From Tepidiforma thermophila (GTDB lineage Bacteria > Chloroflexota > Dehalococcoidia > Tepidiformales > Tepidiformaceae): 64,000 nucleotides of DNA. Positions 1 to 8,975 of the stretch are shown here, piece by piece. Position 1 is the first letter of the stretch. The number at the start of each line of letters is the position of its first letter. The notes below the pieces were generated by a model, which made no database searches, was not told the origin of the DNA, and saw nothing but the letters and a program-made list of their open reading frames with translations. Made by a program: the position numbers and the translations under genes. The stretch lies in NCBI RefSeq assembly GCF_002563855.1, contig NZ_PDJQ01000001.1:1054001-1118000 (forward strand), written 5' to 3'.

Positions 1-461
1 TCGGGCGCATCCTCGACCTCCTCGCCGAAGAGGAGCGCCTGCTCGGTACACTCGTTACGCTCGCCCTCGAAGAGCAGCGCGCGCTCATCGCCTCCGACTA
101 CCCCCGCATCGAAGTCGTCAGCCAGCGCATGCTCGAGACGGTGCACGCGATCGAAGCCCGCGAAGCCGAGCGTGTGAATCTCGTCAGAGCCATCGCGCCG
201 GGGTGCGAAACCCTCGATGACCTCGCCGCCCTTGCCGACAACCTTGGTGTGACCGGCTTCGGCGAAACCCGCGACCGCCTCCTCGAGCGCGCCCGCGAAC
301 TCCGCGAGGCCCAGGAAGCCAACGCCCGCCTCGTGCTCGCCGCACTCCGCCTCCGCGACCGCTGGGCCGCCATCCTCGCCGGCCACCTCTCGCCAACCTA
401 CGGGCCAGCCGGCCAAACCACCCTCCAGGAAGGGAGCGGCTTCGTCTCGCGAAGCGCCTAG
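1..461 (+). CDS. flgN: FlgN-like flagellar hook-associated protein chaperone (5' end outside window)
   Basis: The frame is open from position 3 through the stop at 459-461, so the gene begins upstream of the window; about 152 codons are visible. The product is helical, with Leu/Glu-rich stretches early on (a run like LLAEEERLL, then LALEEQRALI) that match the FlgN pattern. FlgN family proteins are cytoplasmic export chaperones for FlgK and FlgL. It sits 10 bp before flgK and two genes before flgL, which supports the role. The assignment rests on context and general sequence style because FlgN proteins are poorly conserved. Confidence 0.72.
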   Translation, partial: GRILDLLAEEERLLGTLVTLALEEQRALIASDYPRIEVVSQRMLETVHAIEAREAERVNLVRAIAPGCETLDDLAALADNLGVTGFGETRDRLLERARELREAQEANARLVLAALRLRDRWAAILAGHLSPTYGPAGQTTLQEGSGFVSRSA

Positions 462-471
462 AGGTACGCCC

Positions 472-2196
472 ATGGCCCTCTCCATCGGCCTCGATACCGC
501 CGTCAAAGCCCTCCGCGCACATCAGCTCGCCGTCGACGTCGCCGCCCACAACATCGCCAACGCCCAGACCCCCGGCTTCTCCCGCCAGCGCGTCCTCCTC
601 CGCCCCATCGGCCTCGAAGGCTCCGCCTGGTCCGCCCGCGATAGCCTCCTCGGCAAGCCCGGCTTCGGCGTCGACGCCCGCGACGTCCACCGCATCCGCG
701 ACGCCTTCATGGATTACCAGGCCCGCCAGGCCCTCTCCTCCCGCGGCCAGCACTCCGCCTTCGCAACACCCCTGCGCAACGCCGAATCCGTCTTCAACGA
801 CCCCTCCGACGACGGCATCTCCGCCCTCCTCGCCCGCTTCTGGGCCGCCTGGCACGACGTCGTCAACGAACCCGAATCCTCCGCCGCACGCACCGCCCTC
901 GTCCACGCCGCCCAGACCTTCACCCTCCGCGTCCAGGCCGCCCACAACGAACTCGACCTCCAGCGCCGCAACCTCAATCAGCAGGTCGCCGCCGTCGCCG
1001 ATGAAATCAACGCCTACGCCCGCGAAATCGCCGCCCTCAACCTCCAGATCAAACAGGTCGAACTCAACGGCGACCGCGCCAACGACCTCCGCGACCGCCG
1101 CGACCTCCTCCTCGATAAGCTCTCTGAACTCGCGAGCGTCCAGTACGCCGAATCCCAAACCGGCGAGGTCTCCATCTACCTCGGCTCCCACGAACTCGTC
1201 TTCGGGGCAACCGCCCGCACTATCGTCGCCGGCCCCGACCCCGGCGACCCGACCATGACGAAGCTCACCTGGCAGAACGACGGTTTCGACGTCGTCGCCA
1301 GCGGCGGCAAACTGAAGGGCATCCTCGACGCGCGCGACCAGGCCCTCCCCGACCTCCAGCGCAAGCTCGACGCCTTCGCCGTCGGCCTCATCAACGGCGT
1401 CAACACCCTCCACCGCCAGGGCTACGGCCTCGACAACTCCACCGGCCTCGACTTCCTCCAGGGCACCGGCGCCTCAGACATCCGACTCAACCCGGTGCTC
1501 GCCGCCAACCCCCACCGCATCGCCACCGCCGCCGCCCCGAACTCCCCCGGCGATGCCGCCATCGCCCTCCAGATCGCCAGCCTCGAACTCCGCCCGAACA
1601 TGGTCGCCGGCGCCCCCGCTACCCACCTCGTCACCGGCGAAACCCTCAGCCCCGGCGTCACCCTCGTCGGCCTCCAGGTCGCCCAGGGCCTCCAGCCCGG
1701 CACCTACACCATCGTCGAAAACCCGCCCGCCTCCGGCATCCTCGAGCTCCACTACGACGGCAATCCCATCGGCACCTACAACAGCGACGACATCTCCGCA
1801 CCCGGCGGCACCATCCAGTTCACGAACGGCTCCAACGTCGTCGCGACCCTTTACGTCGCCGTCACCGGCACCTACACCGATGCCCAGCAGGTCGCCGACC
1901 TCACCGCCGCCGGCAACAGCGCCATCCGCGTCGAGGTCGCCCCCGGCGACTTCTACGGCAACCTCGTTGCCGTCCTCGGCGCCGATGTCAACCGCGCCCT
2001 CGGCATGGAACAGTCCGCCGGCCTCCTCGTCGACCATCTCGACGCAATGCGCCAGGCGGCCCACGGCGTCAACATCGACGAAGAGGTCACGAACCTCCAG
2101 GCCGCTCAGCACGCCTACAACGCCGCCGCCCGCGTCATCACCGTCATCGACGACATGCTCGATACCCTCATCAACCGCACCGGCGTCACGAGGTAG
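472..2196 (+). CDS. flgK: Flagellar hook-associated protein 1 FlgK
   Basis: This 574-residue protein would form the first hook-filament junction ring. The N-terminal D0 region (about 7-40) carries the rod/hook signature, with AAHNIANAQTPGFSRQR. The C-terminal helix (about 528-570) has the matching VNIDEEVTNLQAAQHAYNA motif used for coiled-coil packing and export. The middle (about 370-480) is a low-conservation beta-rich insertion, as is usual for FlgK. The ATG at 472 follows GAGGT about 8 nt upstream. It lies between flgN (10 bp) and flgL (5 bp), so the three are one operon. Confidence 0.95.
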   Translation: MALSIGLDTAVKALRAHQLAVDVAAHNIANAQTPGFSRQRVLLRPIGLEGSAWSARDSLLGKPGFGVDARDVHRIRDAFMDYQARQALSSRGQHSAFATPLRNAESVFNDPSDDGISALLARFWAAWHDVVNEPESSAARTALVHAAQTFTLRVQAAHNELDLQRRNLNQQVAAVADEINAYAREIAALNLQIKQVELNGDRANDLRDRRDLLLDKLSELASVQYAESQTGEVSIYLGSHELVFGATARTIVAGPDPGDPTMTKLTWQNDGFDVVASGGKLKGILDARDQALPDLQRKLDAFAVGLINGVNTLHRQGYGLDNSTGLDFLQGTGASDIRLNPVLAANPHRIATAAAPNSPGDAAIALQIASLELRPNMVAGAPATHLVTGETLSPGVTLVGLQVAQGLQPGTYTIVENPPASGILELHYDGNPIGTYNSDDISAPGGTIQFTNGSNVVATLYVAVTGTYTDAQQVADLTAAGNSAIRVEVAPGDFYGNLVAVLGADVNRALGMEQSAGLLVDHLDAMRQAAHGVNIDEEVTNLQAAQHAYNAAARVITVIDDMLDTLINRTGVTR

Positions 2197-2201
2197 CCCC
2201 C

Positions 2202-3089
2202 ATGCGACTCAGCGAACAGGCCCGCGTCCACCGCCAGGTCTCCTACCTCGCCGATGCCGCCGAGCGCATGGACCGCGTCCAGCGCCAGCTCGCCACCAAC
2301 CGCCGCATCGACCGCGCCAGCGACGACCCCTCCGGCGCCGCCCTCGCCATGCAGTACCGGAAATCCATCGCCTTCGAAGCCCAGATGCGCCGCAACCTCG
2401 AGAACGGCACCGCGTTTCTCAATGTCACCGAGGCCGCCCTCGCCGGCGCCACCGACCTCCTCCAGCGCGCCCGCGAACTCACTGTCCAGGCCGCCAACGA
2501 TACCCTCGGCGTGAACGAACGCCAGAGTCTCGCCGCCGAGGTCAACCAGCTCATCGAACAGCTCGCACAAATCGCCAATACGAGCTTCGGGGGCGTCTAC
2601 ATCTTCAGCGGCCACAAAACAACCACCCCCGCCTACGCCGTCGGCGGCGCCCCGCCCGTCGCGATCACCTGGCAGGGCGATAACGGCGAACGCCTCCGCC
2701 GGGTCTCCACCCGCGACGTCGTCCCGGTCAACATCATCGGCAACCAGGTCTTCGGCAACCTCTTCGACCGGCTCATCCAGCTCCGCGACGCCCTCCAGTC
2801 CGGCGCCCCGGGCGCACAGGTCCGCCCCTACATCGCCGACATCGACAGCGGCCTCGAGCGCGTCCTCAACGCCCGCGCCGAAGTCGGGGCCCGCCTCAAC
2901 CGCTTCGAGGCCACGACCTCCCGCTCCCTCGACACGGACACCAACCTCCAGGAACTCCGCGCCGGCGTCGAAGACGTCGACATCGCCGAGACCATCGTCC
3001 GTTTCACTGCCGCCCAGAACGCCCTCGAAGCCGCCCTCGGCGCCATCGGCCGCACGGCCAACCTTTCCCTCCTCAACTTCCTCCGCTGA
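2202..3089 (+). CDS. flgL: Flagellar hook-associated protein 3 FlgL
   Basis: This 295-residue protein is flagellin-like at both ends. The N-terminal helix contains RIDRASDDPSGAALAMQYR (about 31-49), the flagellin/FlgL hallmark. The segment NTSFGGVYIFSGHKTTTPAY (about 127-146) is typical of FlgL. The C-terminal helix ends with LEAALGAIGRTANLSLLNFL. FlgL forms the second junction ring between FlgK and the filament. It starts 5 bp after flgK. No csrA, fliW or flagellin gene follows; the operon ends here and gene style changes sharply downstream. Confidence 0.95.
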   Translation: MRLSEQARVHRQVSYLADAAERMDRVQRQLATNRRIDRASDDPSGAALAMQYRKSIAFEAQMRRNLENGTAFLNVTEAALAGATDLLQRARELTVQAANDTLGVNERQSLAAEVNQLIEQLAQIANTSFGGVYIFSGHKTTTPAYAVGGAPPVAITWQGDNGERLRRVSTRDVVPVNIIGNQVFGNLFDRLIQLRDALQSGAPGAQVRPYIADIDSGLERVLNARAEVGARLNRFEATTSRSLDTDTNLQELRAGVEDVDIAETIVRFTAAQNALEAALGAIGRTANLSLLNFLR

Positions 3090-3415
3090 TCAGCCTCTGG
3101 AGGCTCCTCCTGCCCCGCGACCCCGGCACTGTCTGGTACCACGAGTTCTCCCCGACTGGCCCGCGGGTGCATCCATCAACGATGGAATCGAGGTCTCCGT
3201 CTGCGCCAACCGGCCGAGGGCCAAGTCGGCCTATCAGTTTTCTCGATGTCTCAAATTGGAACAGCCCCAACTTGCAGGCCATTCCTATACTTGGCCGGCG
3301 CCCGGCAAGCGGAGGCATGCGTTGAGCGGCCGCCTGTTCGGGGCTGACAACGTTGGAGGGACACCCTCCCGCGGGGGGCCTCTGGCTCCCCGCGGACAAA
3401 GAAGAAGGAGGGAGC
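3090..3415. other. Intergenic region between flgL and the MBL-fold gene
   Basis: No convincing gene is seen in these 326 bases. A TATACT hexamer lies at 3286-3291 and could be a -10 element, but no good -35 box sits 16-18 nt upstream. A GC-rich stem (CCGCGGGG at 3369-3376 paired with CCCCGCGG at 3388-3395) lies just before the ribosome binding site of the next gene and may be a leader hairpin. Composition becomes less GC-extreme from here on, marking the left border of the proposed island. Confidence 0.4.
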
Positions 3416-4258
3416 ATGGGTATCAAAATCCGCGGAACGAATCTGGGATACATGAAGCTTGACAAAGAGCTTCTCGTCTTCCCGCACCCCAACTACGCGC
3501 TCAACGTCGACCGGACGTCGGGTCAAAAGCTGTGGGTAAACTGTCCAGCGCTCGCCTACATCATTGAGCATCCCGACGGTCTCATCCTCTGGGAGACCGG
3601 CATCTCCACCAAGGTTCGCGAAGAATGGCTCCCGGGCTGGCAGTGGCTGATTGATGTCTCCGAGATTACGCCGGAAGTCTGCCTCGAGGCTCGGCTGAAG
3701 CAGATGGGGCTTGCGCCGGAAGACTTCAAGTACGTCATTCAGGGCCACCTCCACTGCGATCACGCGGGCGGTCTCCGGCTCTTCGAGGACGCCGGAGCGG
3801 AAATCATCGTCCACGAAGACGAATACAAGTACGTCTTCCAGAACATCGAGAAGGCGGACCAGTTCTTCGTGCGGGAGGATTTCGCGATCCTTGCCCGCAA
3901 ACGCCCGACGCTCGTCTACGGCGACCAGGAGATCCTGGACGGGGTCAAGCTCATCAGTCTCCCCGGGCACACGGCCGGAACCATGGGGATGCTGGTGCGC
4001 CTCAACCACACCGGTTGGGTGCTCTTCACCTCCGATGCAATGTACCTCCACGAAAGCTACGGGCCACCGCCTGTCGGCTCCCCAATCGTGTGGGACCCCG
4101 GGAAGTGGGCATCGTCGGTCGAGAAGATACGCCGCATCGCCATTGAGCACGAGGCGACCATCTTCCCTGGCCACGATGAGACCGGGATAAAGCAGCACCG
4201 CGATGGGAGCTCGGTCTTCACGCCTCTGAACGTCAGGCCTGATTACGTATACGAGTAG
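3416..4258 (+). CDS. MBL-fold metallohydrolase, N-acyl homoserine lactonase-like
   Basis: The protein is 280 residues. The metal-binding motif HLHCDH is at residues 111-116, followed by later histidines and aspartate in GHTAGT, TSDAMY and FPGHDE. This is the layout of the AiiA-like lactonase branch of the metallo-beta-lactamase superfamily, which hydrolyses lactones and related esters with two zinc-site metals. I chose the ATG at 3416 because a strong AAGGAGG lies about 8 nt upstream; an upstream GTG would lack this. A hairpin at 4302-4328 ends the unit. The true substrate is unknown; a catabolic lactone is plausible given the nearby monooxygenase. Confidence 0.85.
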   Translation: MGIKIRGTNLGYMKLDKELLVFPHPNYALNVDRTSGQKLWVNCPALAYIIEHPDGLILWETGISTKVREEWLPGWQWLIDVSEITPEVCLEARLKQMGLAPEDFKYVIQGHLHCDHAGGLRLFEDAGAEIIVHEDEYKYVFQNIEKADQFFVREDFAILARKRPTLVYGDQEILDGVKLISLPGHTAGTMGMLVRLNHTGWVLFTSDAMYLHESYGPPPVGSPIVWDPGKWASSVEKIRRIAIEHEATIFPGHDETGIKQHRDGSSVFTPLNVRPDYVYE

Positions 4259-4301
4259 GCTGCATCTGCTATAGTCTGCGGTCGCAGCAGGAGGCACAGA
4301 T

Positions 4302-4328
4302 GGGGAGCGGCTGCGTGGGCCGCTCCCC
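4302..4328 (+). terminator. Hairpin terminator after the MBL-fold gene
   Basis: A perfect 10-bp stem (GGGGAGCGGC with GCCGCTCCCC) encloses a 7-nt loop and is followed by TTAAG. It lies 43 bp after the stop of the MBL gene and before the CoA-transferase operon. The T-run is short, so strength is uncertain. Confidence 0.55.
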
Positions 4329-4365
4329 TTAAGCCCTATCTGGAGCAACTCTGGGGAAGACAGCG

Positions 4366-5532
4366 ATGGCCGGGCTTCCGTTTAATGGTGTACGGGTACT
4401 TGACGCGGGCGAGTTGGTGGCCGCTGCGTATGCAACCCGGCTTCTGGCTCACCTTGGCGCCTCGGTAGTCAAATTGGAGGACCCTGGAGGCGACCCTCTG
4501 CGGGAGCGTCCGCCTTTCGTCGAGCGCGGCGGTTACCGGGCTTCGGCGTTGCAGCTCTTCCTCGACCAGTGCAAGCGGTCGGTCGTGAGAGAAGCGGATC
4601 CAGGAGGCGAGAGCACTCTCGGCTCGCTCCTGCGCGACGCAGACGTACTTGTTATAAGCGGTGACAGGCGCCGCATCCTCCAGCGAGGCTTCGACCCTGA
4701 CCAGCTGCTTGCTTCGTACCCAAGCCTCATCGTCGTAACCATCACCCCTTTTGGATGGACAGGCCCCCGGGCGGATTGGTCGGCCACAGAGCTCATCATG
4801 TCCGCAGCTGGAGGGTGGCTGGGAATCAGCCCGGGTGCCCTCGACGACCCAAACCTCCCTCCCCTCAAGGCCTTTGGCCAGCAATGCGAATTCCAGGGCG
4901 GGGTGCACGGTGCAATTGCCGCTGTCGCGGCGCTGTTTGCTCGTGAGCAACGGGGAGGCGAGGGAGAACACGTCGATGTCAGCGTCCAGGCATGCATCGC
5001 CTCCAATTTAGAGATGAATTTCATGCACTGGACGTATGCTGGCCGCGAAACATCCCGTCTCGGAACCCGCGCCATCGGTCCCTGGGGGATAATTGAACTG
5101 GCCGACGGACCGTTCTTCCTCACGTGCATCGAAGAAGACCAATGGCAGCGACTCGTTCAGTTTTTGGGTAATCCAGACTGGGCTGAGTGGGAAATGTTTG
5201 GAGACCGTCTTCTTCGTGCCCAGCATAACGATGCACTAATGCCGCTCATTGAAGCTGGATTGAACCACCTCACCTGCCAAGATGCCTTCGAACAGCTCCA
5301 GAATCATCGCATCGCCTGTACTCCTGTGAATACTATGGAGATGTTGCTAACGTCCGATCATCTCCAGGAGCGAGAGTTCTTTGTCACCGTTGAAGACGAA
5401 ATCTTCGGCGCAGCGACTTTCCCGGGCGCGCCGTTCAAGATGAGCAACACCCCATGGAAGCAGAGTACAAGAGCTCCGAGACTCGGCGAGCACTCGAGCT
5501 GGTCGTCATTCGAGCTCTGGGGCATGGACTAG
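4366..5532 (+). CDS. CaiB/BaiF family CoA-transferase
   Basis: This 388-residue protein belongs to the family III CoA-transferases, which move CoA between carboxylic acids. Family signs are the opening PFNGVRVLDAGELVAAAYATRLLAHLGASVVKLE and the GEGEHVDVSVQACIASN segment near residue 200, which contains the conserved Asp region. The C-terminal half has the usual linker and small domain ending in LGEHSSW. Codon use is more AT-tolerant than in neighbouring core genes. It is first in an apparent operon with a second CaiB gene (46-bp gap) and an AcoR-type regulator. The acid substrate cannot be told from sequence. Confidence 0.88.
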   Translation: MAGLPFNGVRVLDAGELVAAAYATRLLAHLGASVVKLEDPGGDPLRERPPFVERGGYRASALQLFLDQCKRSVVREADPGGESTLGSLLRDADVLVISGDRRRILQRGFDPDQLLASYPSLIVVTITPFGWTGPRADWSATELIMSAAGGWLGISPGALDDPNLPPLKAFGQQCEFQGGVHGAIAAVAALFAREQRGGEGEHVDVSVQACIASNLEMNFMHWTYAGRETSRLGTRAIGPWGIIELADGPFFLTCIEEDQWQRLVQFLGNPDWAEWEMFGDRLLRAQHNDALMPLIEAGLNHLTCQDAFEQLQNHRIACTPVNTMEMLLTSDHLQEREFFVTVEDEIFGAATFPGAPFKMSNTPWKQSTRAPRLGEHSSWSSFELWGMD

Positions 5533-5578
5533 GTCTATGATCTTGAAGAAACGGCGCGAATTCACGAGGTAGAGGGAT

Positions 5579-6838
5579 ATGCCAGTTTCAGAAAAAGCTC
5601 CGCTGGCTGGTGTGAGGGTCGCTGACTTTACATGGGTGTGGGCTGGACCGAGCGCAACGCTGCAGCTTGCGCATCTTGGCGCGGAAGTCATCAAAATCGA
5701 GTCAGTTGACCGGGTCGATACAACCAGGCGGCTGCCGCCTTATGCGGATAATATTGTCGGCCCTAATCGTGCCGGATACTTTAACCAGTATAGTCAAGGT
5801 AAGAAATCAGTTGTTCTTAATCTAAAGAATGAAAAAGGTCTTGAAGTTGCCCGAGATATCGTGCGCATAGCGGATGTCGTTGCGGATAATTTTGCAGCCG
5901 AAGTAATGGACCGGCTTGGCCTTGGGTATGAAGACCTTAAGAAGATTCGTCCGGACATCATCGCGATCTCGATGGCAGGCTACGGACAAACGGGCCCGAG
6001 GCGCAACTATATCGCGTACGGTCCGGTTCAGGTGCCCATGATCGGGCTCGCCGCCCTTAGCGGTTACCCCGGCCGCGGGCCGAGCGAGGTGGGACTCTCG
6101 TACGGAGACCCGAACGCGGGTATGCACGCAGCGTTTGCCGTGCTCGCCGCGCTCTGGCACCGGAGGCGCACCGGTGAGGGACAATTCATCGACCTCTCCC
6201 AGTGGGAGGCGGCAATCGGTCTGGTAGCAGAAGGGCTACTGGATTGGGTTTTCAACAAAAACCAGCCCGACCGGATGGGCAATCGTGACTTGGCCGAGGC
6301 CCCCCAGGGCGTATTTCGCTGTCTCGGCGACGACCGCTGGGTAGCCATTGCGTGCTGGTCGGACGCTCATTGGGAAGCGCTTGCCCGCGCAATGGGCCGT
6401 GAGGATCTCGTCGGTCGTGCCGACCTGCGCACTCGCGAGGGCCGCAAGGCGCATGAACTCGAGCTCGAGCAAGCAGTCGCCGATTGGACCGCAGCCCGAA
6501 CTCCAGAAGACGTCGTCACAACGCTACAGGCTGCCGGCGTTCCTGCGTATATCCCCCTCAGTAACCGCGGCGTAGCAGAGGACCCGCAACTGAACGCTCG
6601 TGGCGCCTTCACCGAGTTCGATCACCCCGAAGTAGGCCGACGCCGGCACGTCGGTGCGCCTTGGGTGTTTAGCAAGTCTGATGTCCGGGCACGTGGACGG
6701 GCGCCGTTGCTCGGGGAGCACACGGCAGAACTCCTGACGTCGGTCCTCGGCTACGACGCAAGCCGTATCCGGGAGCTCGACGAAGCAGGAGCGTTCGGCC
6801 CACCCGGGTGGCTCTCCCGCCAGCGCGAGGGAGACTGA
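5579..6838 (+). CDS. CaiB/BaiF family CoA-transferase
   Basis: This is a second family III CoA-transferase, 419 residues. It opens with PLAGVRVADFTWVWAGPSATLQLAHLGAEVIKIE, has a GYGQTGP turn near residue 138 and TGEGQFIDLSQWEAAIG near 200, and ends with LGEHTAELL before a short tail. The start is supported by GAGGTAGAGGG just upstream. It is clearly different from the preceding copy, so the two probably act on different substrates or as a heteromer rather than being a recent duplication. The segment around 5740-5960 is noticeably AT-rich for this genome. The next gene starts 4 bp after its stop. Confidence 0.9.
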   Translation: MPVSEKAPLAGVRVADFTWVWAGPSATLQLAHLGAEVIKIESVDRVDTTRRLPPYADNIVGPNRAGYFNQYSQGKKSVVLNLKNEKGLEVARDIVRIADVVADNFAAEVMDRLGLGYEDLKKIRPDIIAISMAGYGQTGPRRNYIAYGPVQVPMIGLAALSGYPGRGPSEVGLSYGDPNAGMHAAFAVLAALWHRRRTGEGQFIDLSQWEAAIGLVAEGLLDWVFNKNQPDRMGNRDLAEAPQGVFRCLGDDRWVAIACWSDAHWEALARAMGREDLVGRADLRTREGRKAHELELEQAVADWTAARTPEDVVTTLQAAGVPAYIPLSNRGVAEDPQLNARGAFTEFDHPEVGRRRHVGAPWVFSKSDVRARGRAPLLGEHTAELLTSVLGYDASRIRELDEAGAFGPPGWLSRQREGD

Positions 6839-6842
6839 CGCC

Positions 6843-8678
6843 ATGAGCGCACAGCAGGCCCCTGGTGAGTTCGTGTTCCCGCTCAAGGGAGACATCGACG
6901 TTCTGCGCGAGCTGCATCGTCTCCGTGAATGCAGGCTCCTCAAAGCATCGTCGCCACCCGCGTCGAACGAGGCCGTACCGTTTCGGAAGGTTATCGAGGA
7001 CTCCTGGAAGCGAGCGTCCGCCGCCGGCGTCGCGCCGACACTGCGAAGAGTGGATGTACAAAGAACGCCCACTGTCGACCGGAGGGTCATGGCTGCCGCA
7101 GCGCCAATCCTCCGAAAACTCGCCGACGAGGTTGCAGATAACCACGCCGCCGTCATCTTCACCGACCCGTCAGGGGCGATCCTCGAAAGCCTCGGCGACA
7201 AATCAGTGCTCCGAGCACTCGATCGGGCGGGTGCCGCACCGGGCCACCTGCTGGCCGAAGACGCTGCAGGGACAAACGGGATCGGCACCGCGCTGAGCGC
7301 TGGCTGCGGCATCCAGGTCGTCGGAGCCGAGCATTTTGTCGAAGCGTTCCAGTTGTTCTCCTGCACATGCTTCCCGGTTCGAGACCCGTTTACCGGGGAA
7401 GTGTGCGCATCGCTTGACGTCACCGTCCGGGCCATCGATCACCGGCCAGACATATACGAATACGTGCGCACGGCAGCCACGAAAATAGAAGAATCCCTTC
7501 ATGCGCTGCTTATCGCCGATCAGATGAGCCTCATTCAGCACTACCTCACCATAACAACACAAGGTGACCTAGCGGTATTCGCAACTAATGGCGAGACGCT
7601 TGTTGCAAATCGTAGAGCGATTAATCTACTCCAAGGGACGGATCGTGACGTCGTCCTCAATCGTCTTTTTGCTGAAGGAAGCCAGCCGAATGCCGGCGAA
7701 ATTGTCGAGCTTGAGACCCGTGGTGCGCTAAAACTAATCGTTCGCATTCAGCGAGTAGTTGATGAATATGGAAAACGAGGTGTCGTTGCAACCCTGGAGC
7801 CCCAATTAAAACTCGGAAAGAGCACAACAGCCACACCCGCATCCGCTACACCGCCTCTGCCAGAGCTGATCGGCCGGTCGCCGGCGTTTGTCGCTGCGGT
7901 GGCAAAGGCGCGCCGGTCCGCAAGCGAGCCGGGACTGCTTCTCATCGCGGGCGAACCGGGGACCGGGAAGGCGACCCTCGCAATCACCGTGGGCGCGCAG
8001 GCAGCGCGCACAATGACAGTCGTCGATGCAATTACTGGTATCACTCAAACGTACTCGGCTGCACCGTCCGGCCACCAAAATGGTGCATCGTCATCCCGTC
8101 TCCAGGACTCGGTCACGGTAATCCTGCACCTGGAAAACGTTCGGGAAGAGGACGTCGTATCGTGCCCGGCCGTACAAAGGGCGTTGCAGAAACAAGGCCT
8201 GGTTATCGCCACGACCAGCTCAGCCTCTCGCGTCCTGCCGTCGCTCCGCAAAGCGACATCCGCCGTGATTTGCCTCCCCCGCCTCGAGGAGCGCACGGAC
8301 GACATTCCGAGGCTGGCGCAATGGTACCTGCTTAATCGTCAGCGGCGTCTCACCATCGACCAGGATGCGCTTGCTCTCCTGCAGCGCATGAACTACGAAG
8401 AGAACGTGCGGTCACTCTTCTCGGTCCTGGAAGCCGCGGCAGAGAAGGCGCGAGGCTTCCGTGTCACACGTGACGACATTATCGCGGTGGTCGGCGGCAA
8501 AGTACCGACGCGCCGGGGAATGATGGAAGAACTTTCTGTCCGGGCCGTGCGAGACGCGCTGGCCATGACCGGCGGCAATCGCTCAGCCGCTGCACGGGTC
8601 CTTGGCATATCCCGCGCAACGCTCTATCGCTGGCTCGAGCACTTCGGGGAAGACCTCGGCGCGGCGCCCGCCCCGTAA
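6843..8678 (+). CDS. AcoR-type transcriptional regulator with degenerate AAA+ domain and Fis-type HTH
   Basis: The 611-residue protein has an N-terminal sensory GAF domain (about 75-215) with EDAAGTNGIGTAL, the hallmark of the AcoR/acetoin-regulator group. A PAS-like segment follows (about 230-320), then an AAA+ remnant (about 350-535) and a Fis-type helix-turn-helix at the C-terminus (GNRSAAARVLGISRATLYRW). The AAA+ part has GEPGTGKA instead of GKS/T. Its Walker B aspartate-glutamate is replaced by a LEN sequence, and no GAFTGA loop is visible. It therefore probably does not drive sigma-54 promoters. It is last in the operon with two CoA-transferases and probably controls this island. Confidence 0.85.
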   Translation: MSAQQAPGEFVFPLKGDIDVLRELHRLRECRLLKASSPPASNEAVPFRKVIEDSWKRASAAGVAPTLRRVDVQRTPTVDRRVMAAAAPILRKLADEVADNHAAVIFTDPSGAILESLGDKSVLRALDRAGAAPGHLLAEDAAGTNGIGTALSAGCGIQVVGAEHFVEAFQLFSCTCFPVRDPFTGEVCASLDVTVRAIDHRPDIYEYVRTAATKIEESLHALLIADQMSLIQHYLTITTQGDLAVFATNGETLVANRRAINLLQGTDRDVVLNRLFAEGSQPNAGEIVELETRGALKLIVRIQRVVDEYGKRGVVATLEPQLKLGKSTTATPASATPPLPELIGRSPAFVAAVAKARRSASEPGLLLIAGEPGTGKATLAITVGAQAARTMTVVDAITGITQTYSAAPSGHQNGASSSRLQDSVTVILHLENVREEDVVSCPAVQRALQKQGLVIATTSSASRVLPSLRKATSAVICLPRLEERTDDIPRLAQWYLLNRQRRLTIDQDALALLQRMNYEENVRSLFSVLEAAAEKARGFRVTRDDIIAVVGGKVPTRRGMMEELSVRAVRDALAMTGGNRSAAARVLGISRATLYRWLEHFGEDLGAAPAP

Positions 8679-8721
8679 GCCGCTCTTCTCCCCGGCACGC
8701 TCGCAGGACTCGGCAAAGGGA

Positions 8722-8757
8722 GGGCCTGGGCGGTGCCCCCTTTGGTCTACCAGGCCC
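8722..8757 (+). terminator. Weak hairpin after the regulator gene
   Basis: GGGCCTGG (8722-8729) can pair with CCAGGCCC (8750-8757) around a 20-nt loop, 43 bp after the regulator stop. There is no following T-run, so it may only be a 3' stabilising stem. Confidence 0.3.
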
Positions 8758-8907
8758 ACGCAGCTTCGAGCAAAGCCACGGAGAGAATGAACGTTTGGAC
8801 AGGTGTCTTCCCCGCGGCAGTGACGGTCCGGGGAACCACCACGAGAACAGCGCCTGGCAACGGACGCTGACTCCTTTCTGGGTGCCGGCAGTCGGCCGCA
8901 AAACAGA

Positions 8908-8943
8908 AGGGCGGGGCCACGATTGAGCTCGTGGCCCCGCCCT
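8908..8943. terminator. Bidirectional terminator between convergent regulator and monooxygenase genes
   Basis: A perfect 13-bp inverted repeat (AGGGCGGGGCCAC with GTGGCCCCGCCCT) surrounds a 10-nt loop. Read on the minus strand it is followed by TTCTGTTTTG, so it should end the minus-strand monooxygenase transcript, and it may also block read-through from the plus side. Confidence 0.7.
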
Positions 8944-8975
8944 CACGAGGGGAAAGGCTCTCCGTGAGAACCTGC

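Noticed and set aside
184-1413. Long open frame on the minus strand opposite flgN and flgK
   Set aside because: It is Gly/Val/Glu-rich low complexity typical of the antisense of GC3-rich genes and has no domain. Many similar shadow frames occur throughout the window.
3369-3395. Leader hairpin before the MBL gene as a riboswitch
   Set aside because: Only one GC-rich stem is visible; no conserved aptamer pattern was recognised, so it is reported only as a possible leader stem.
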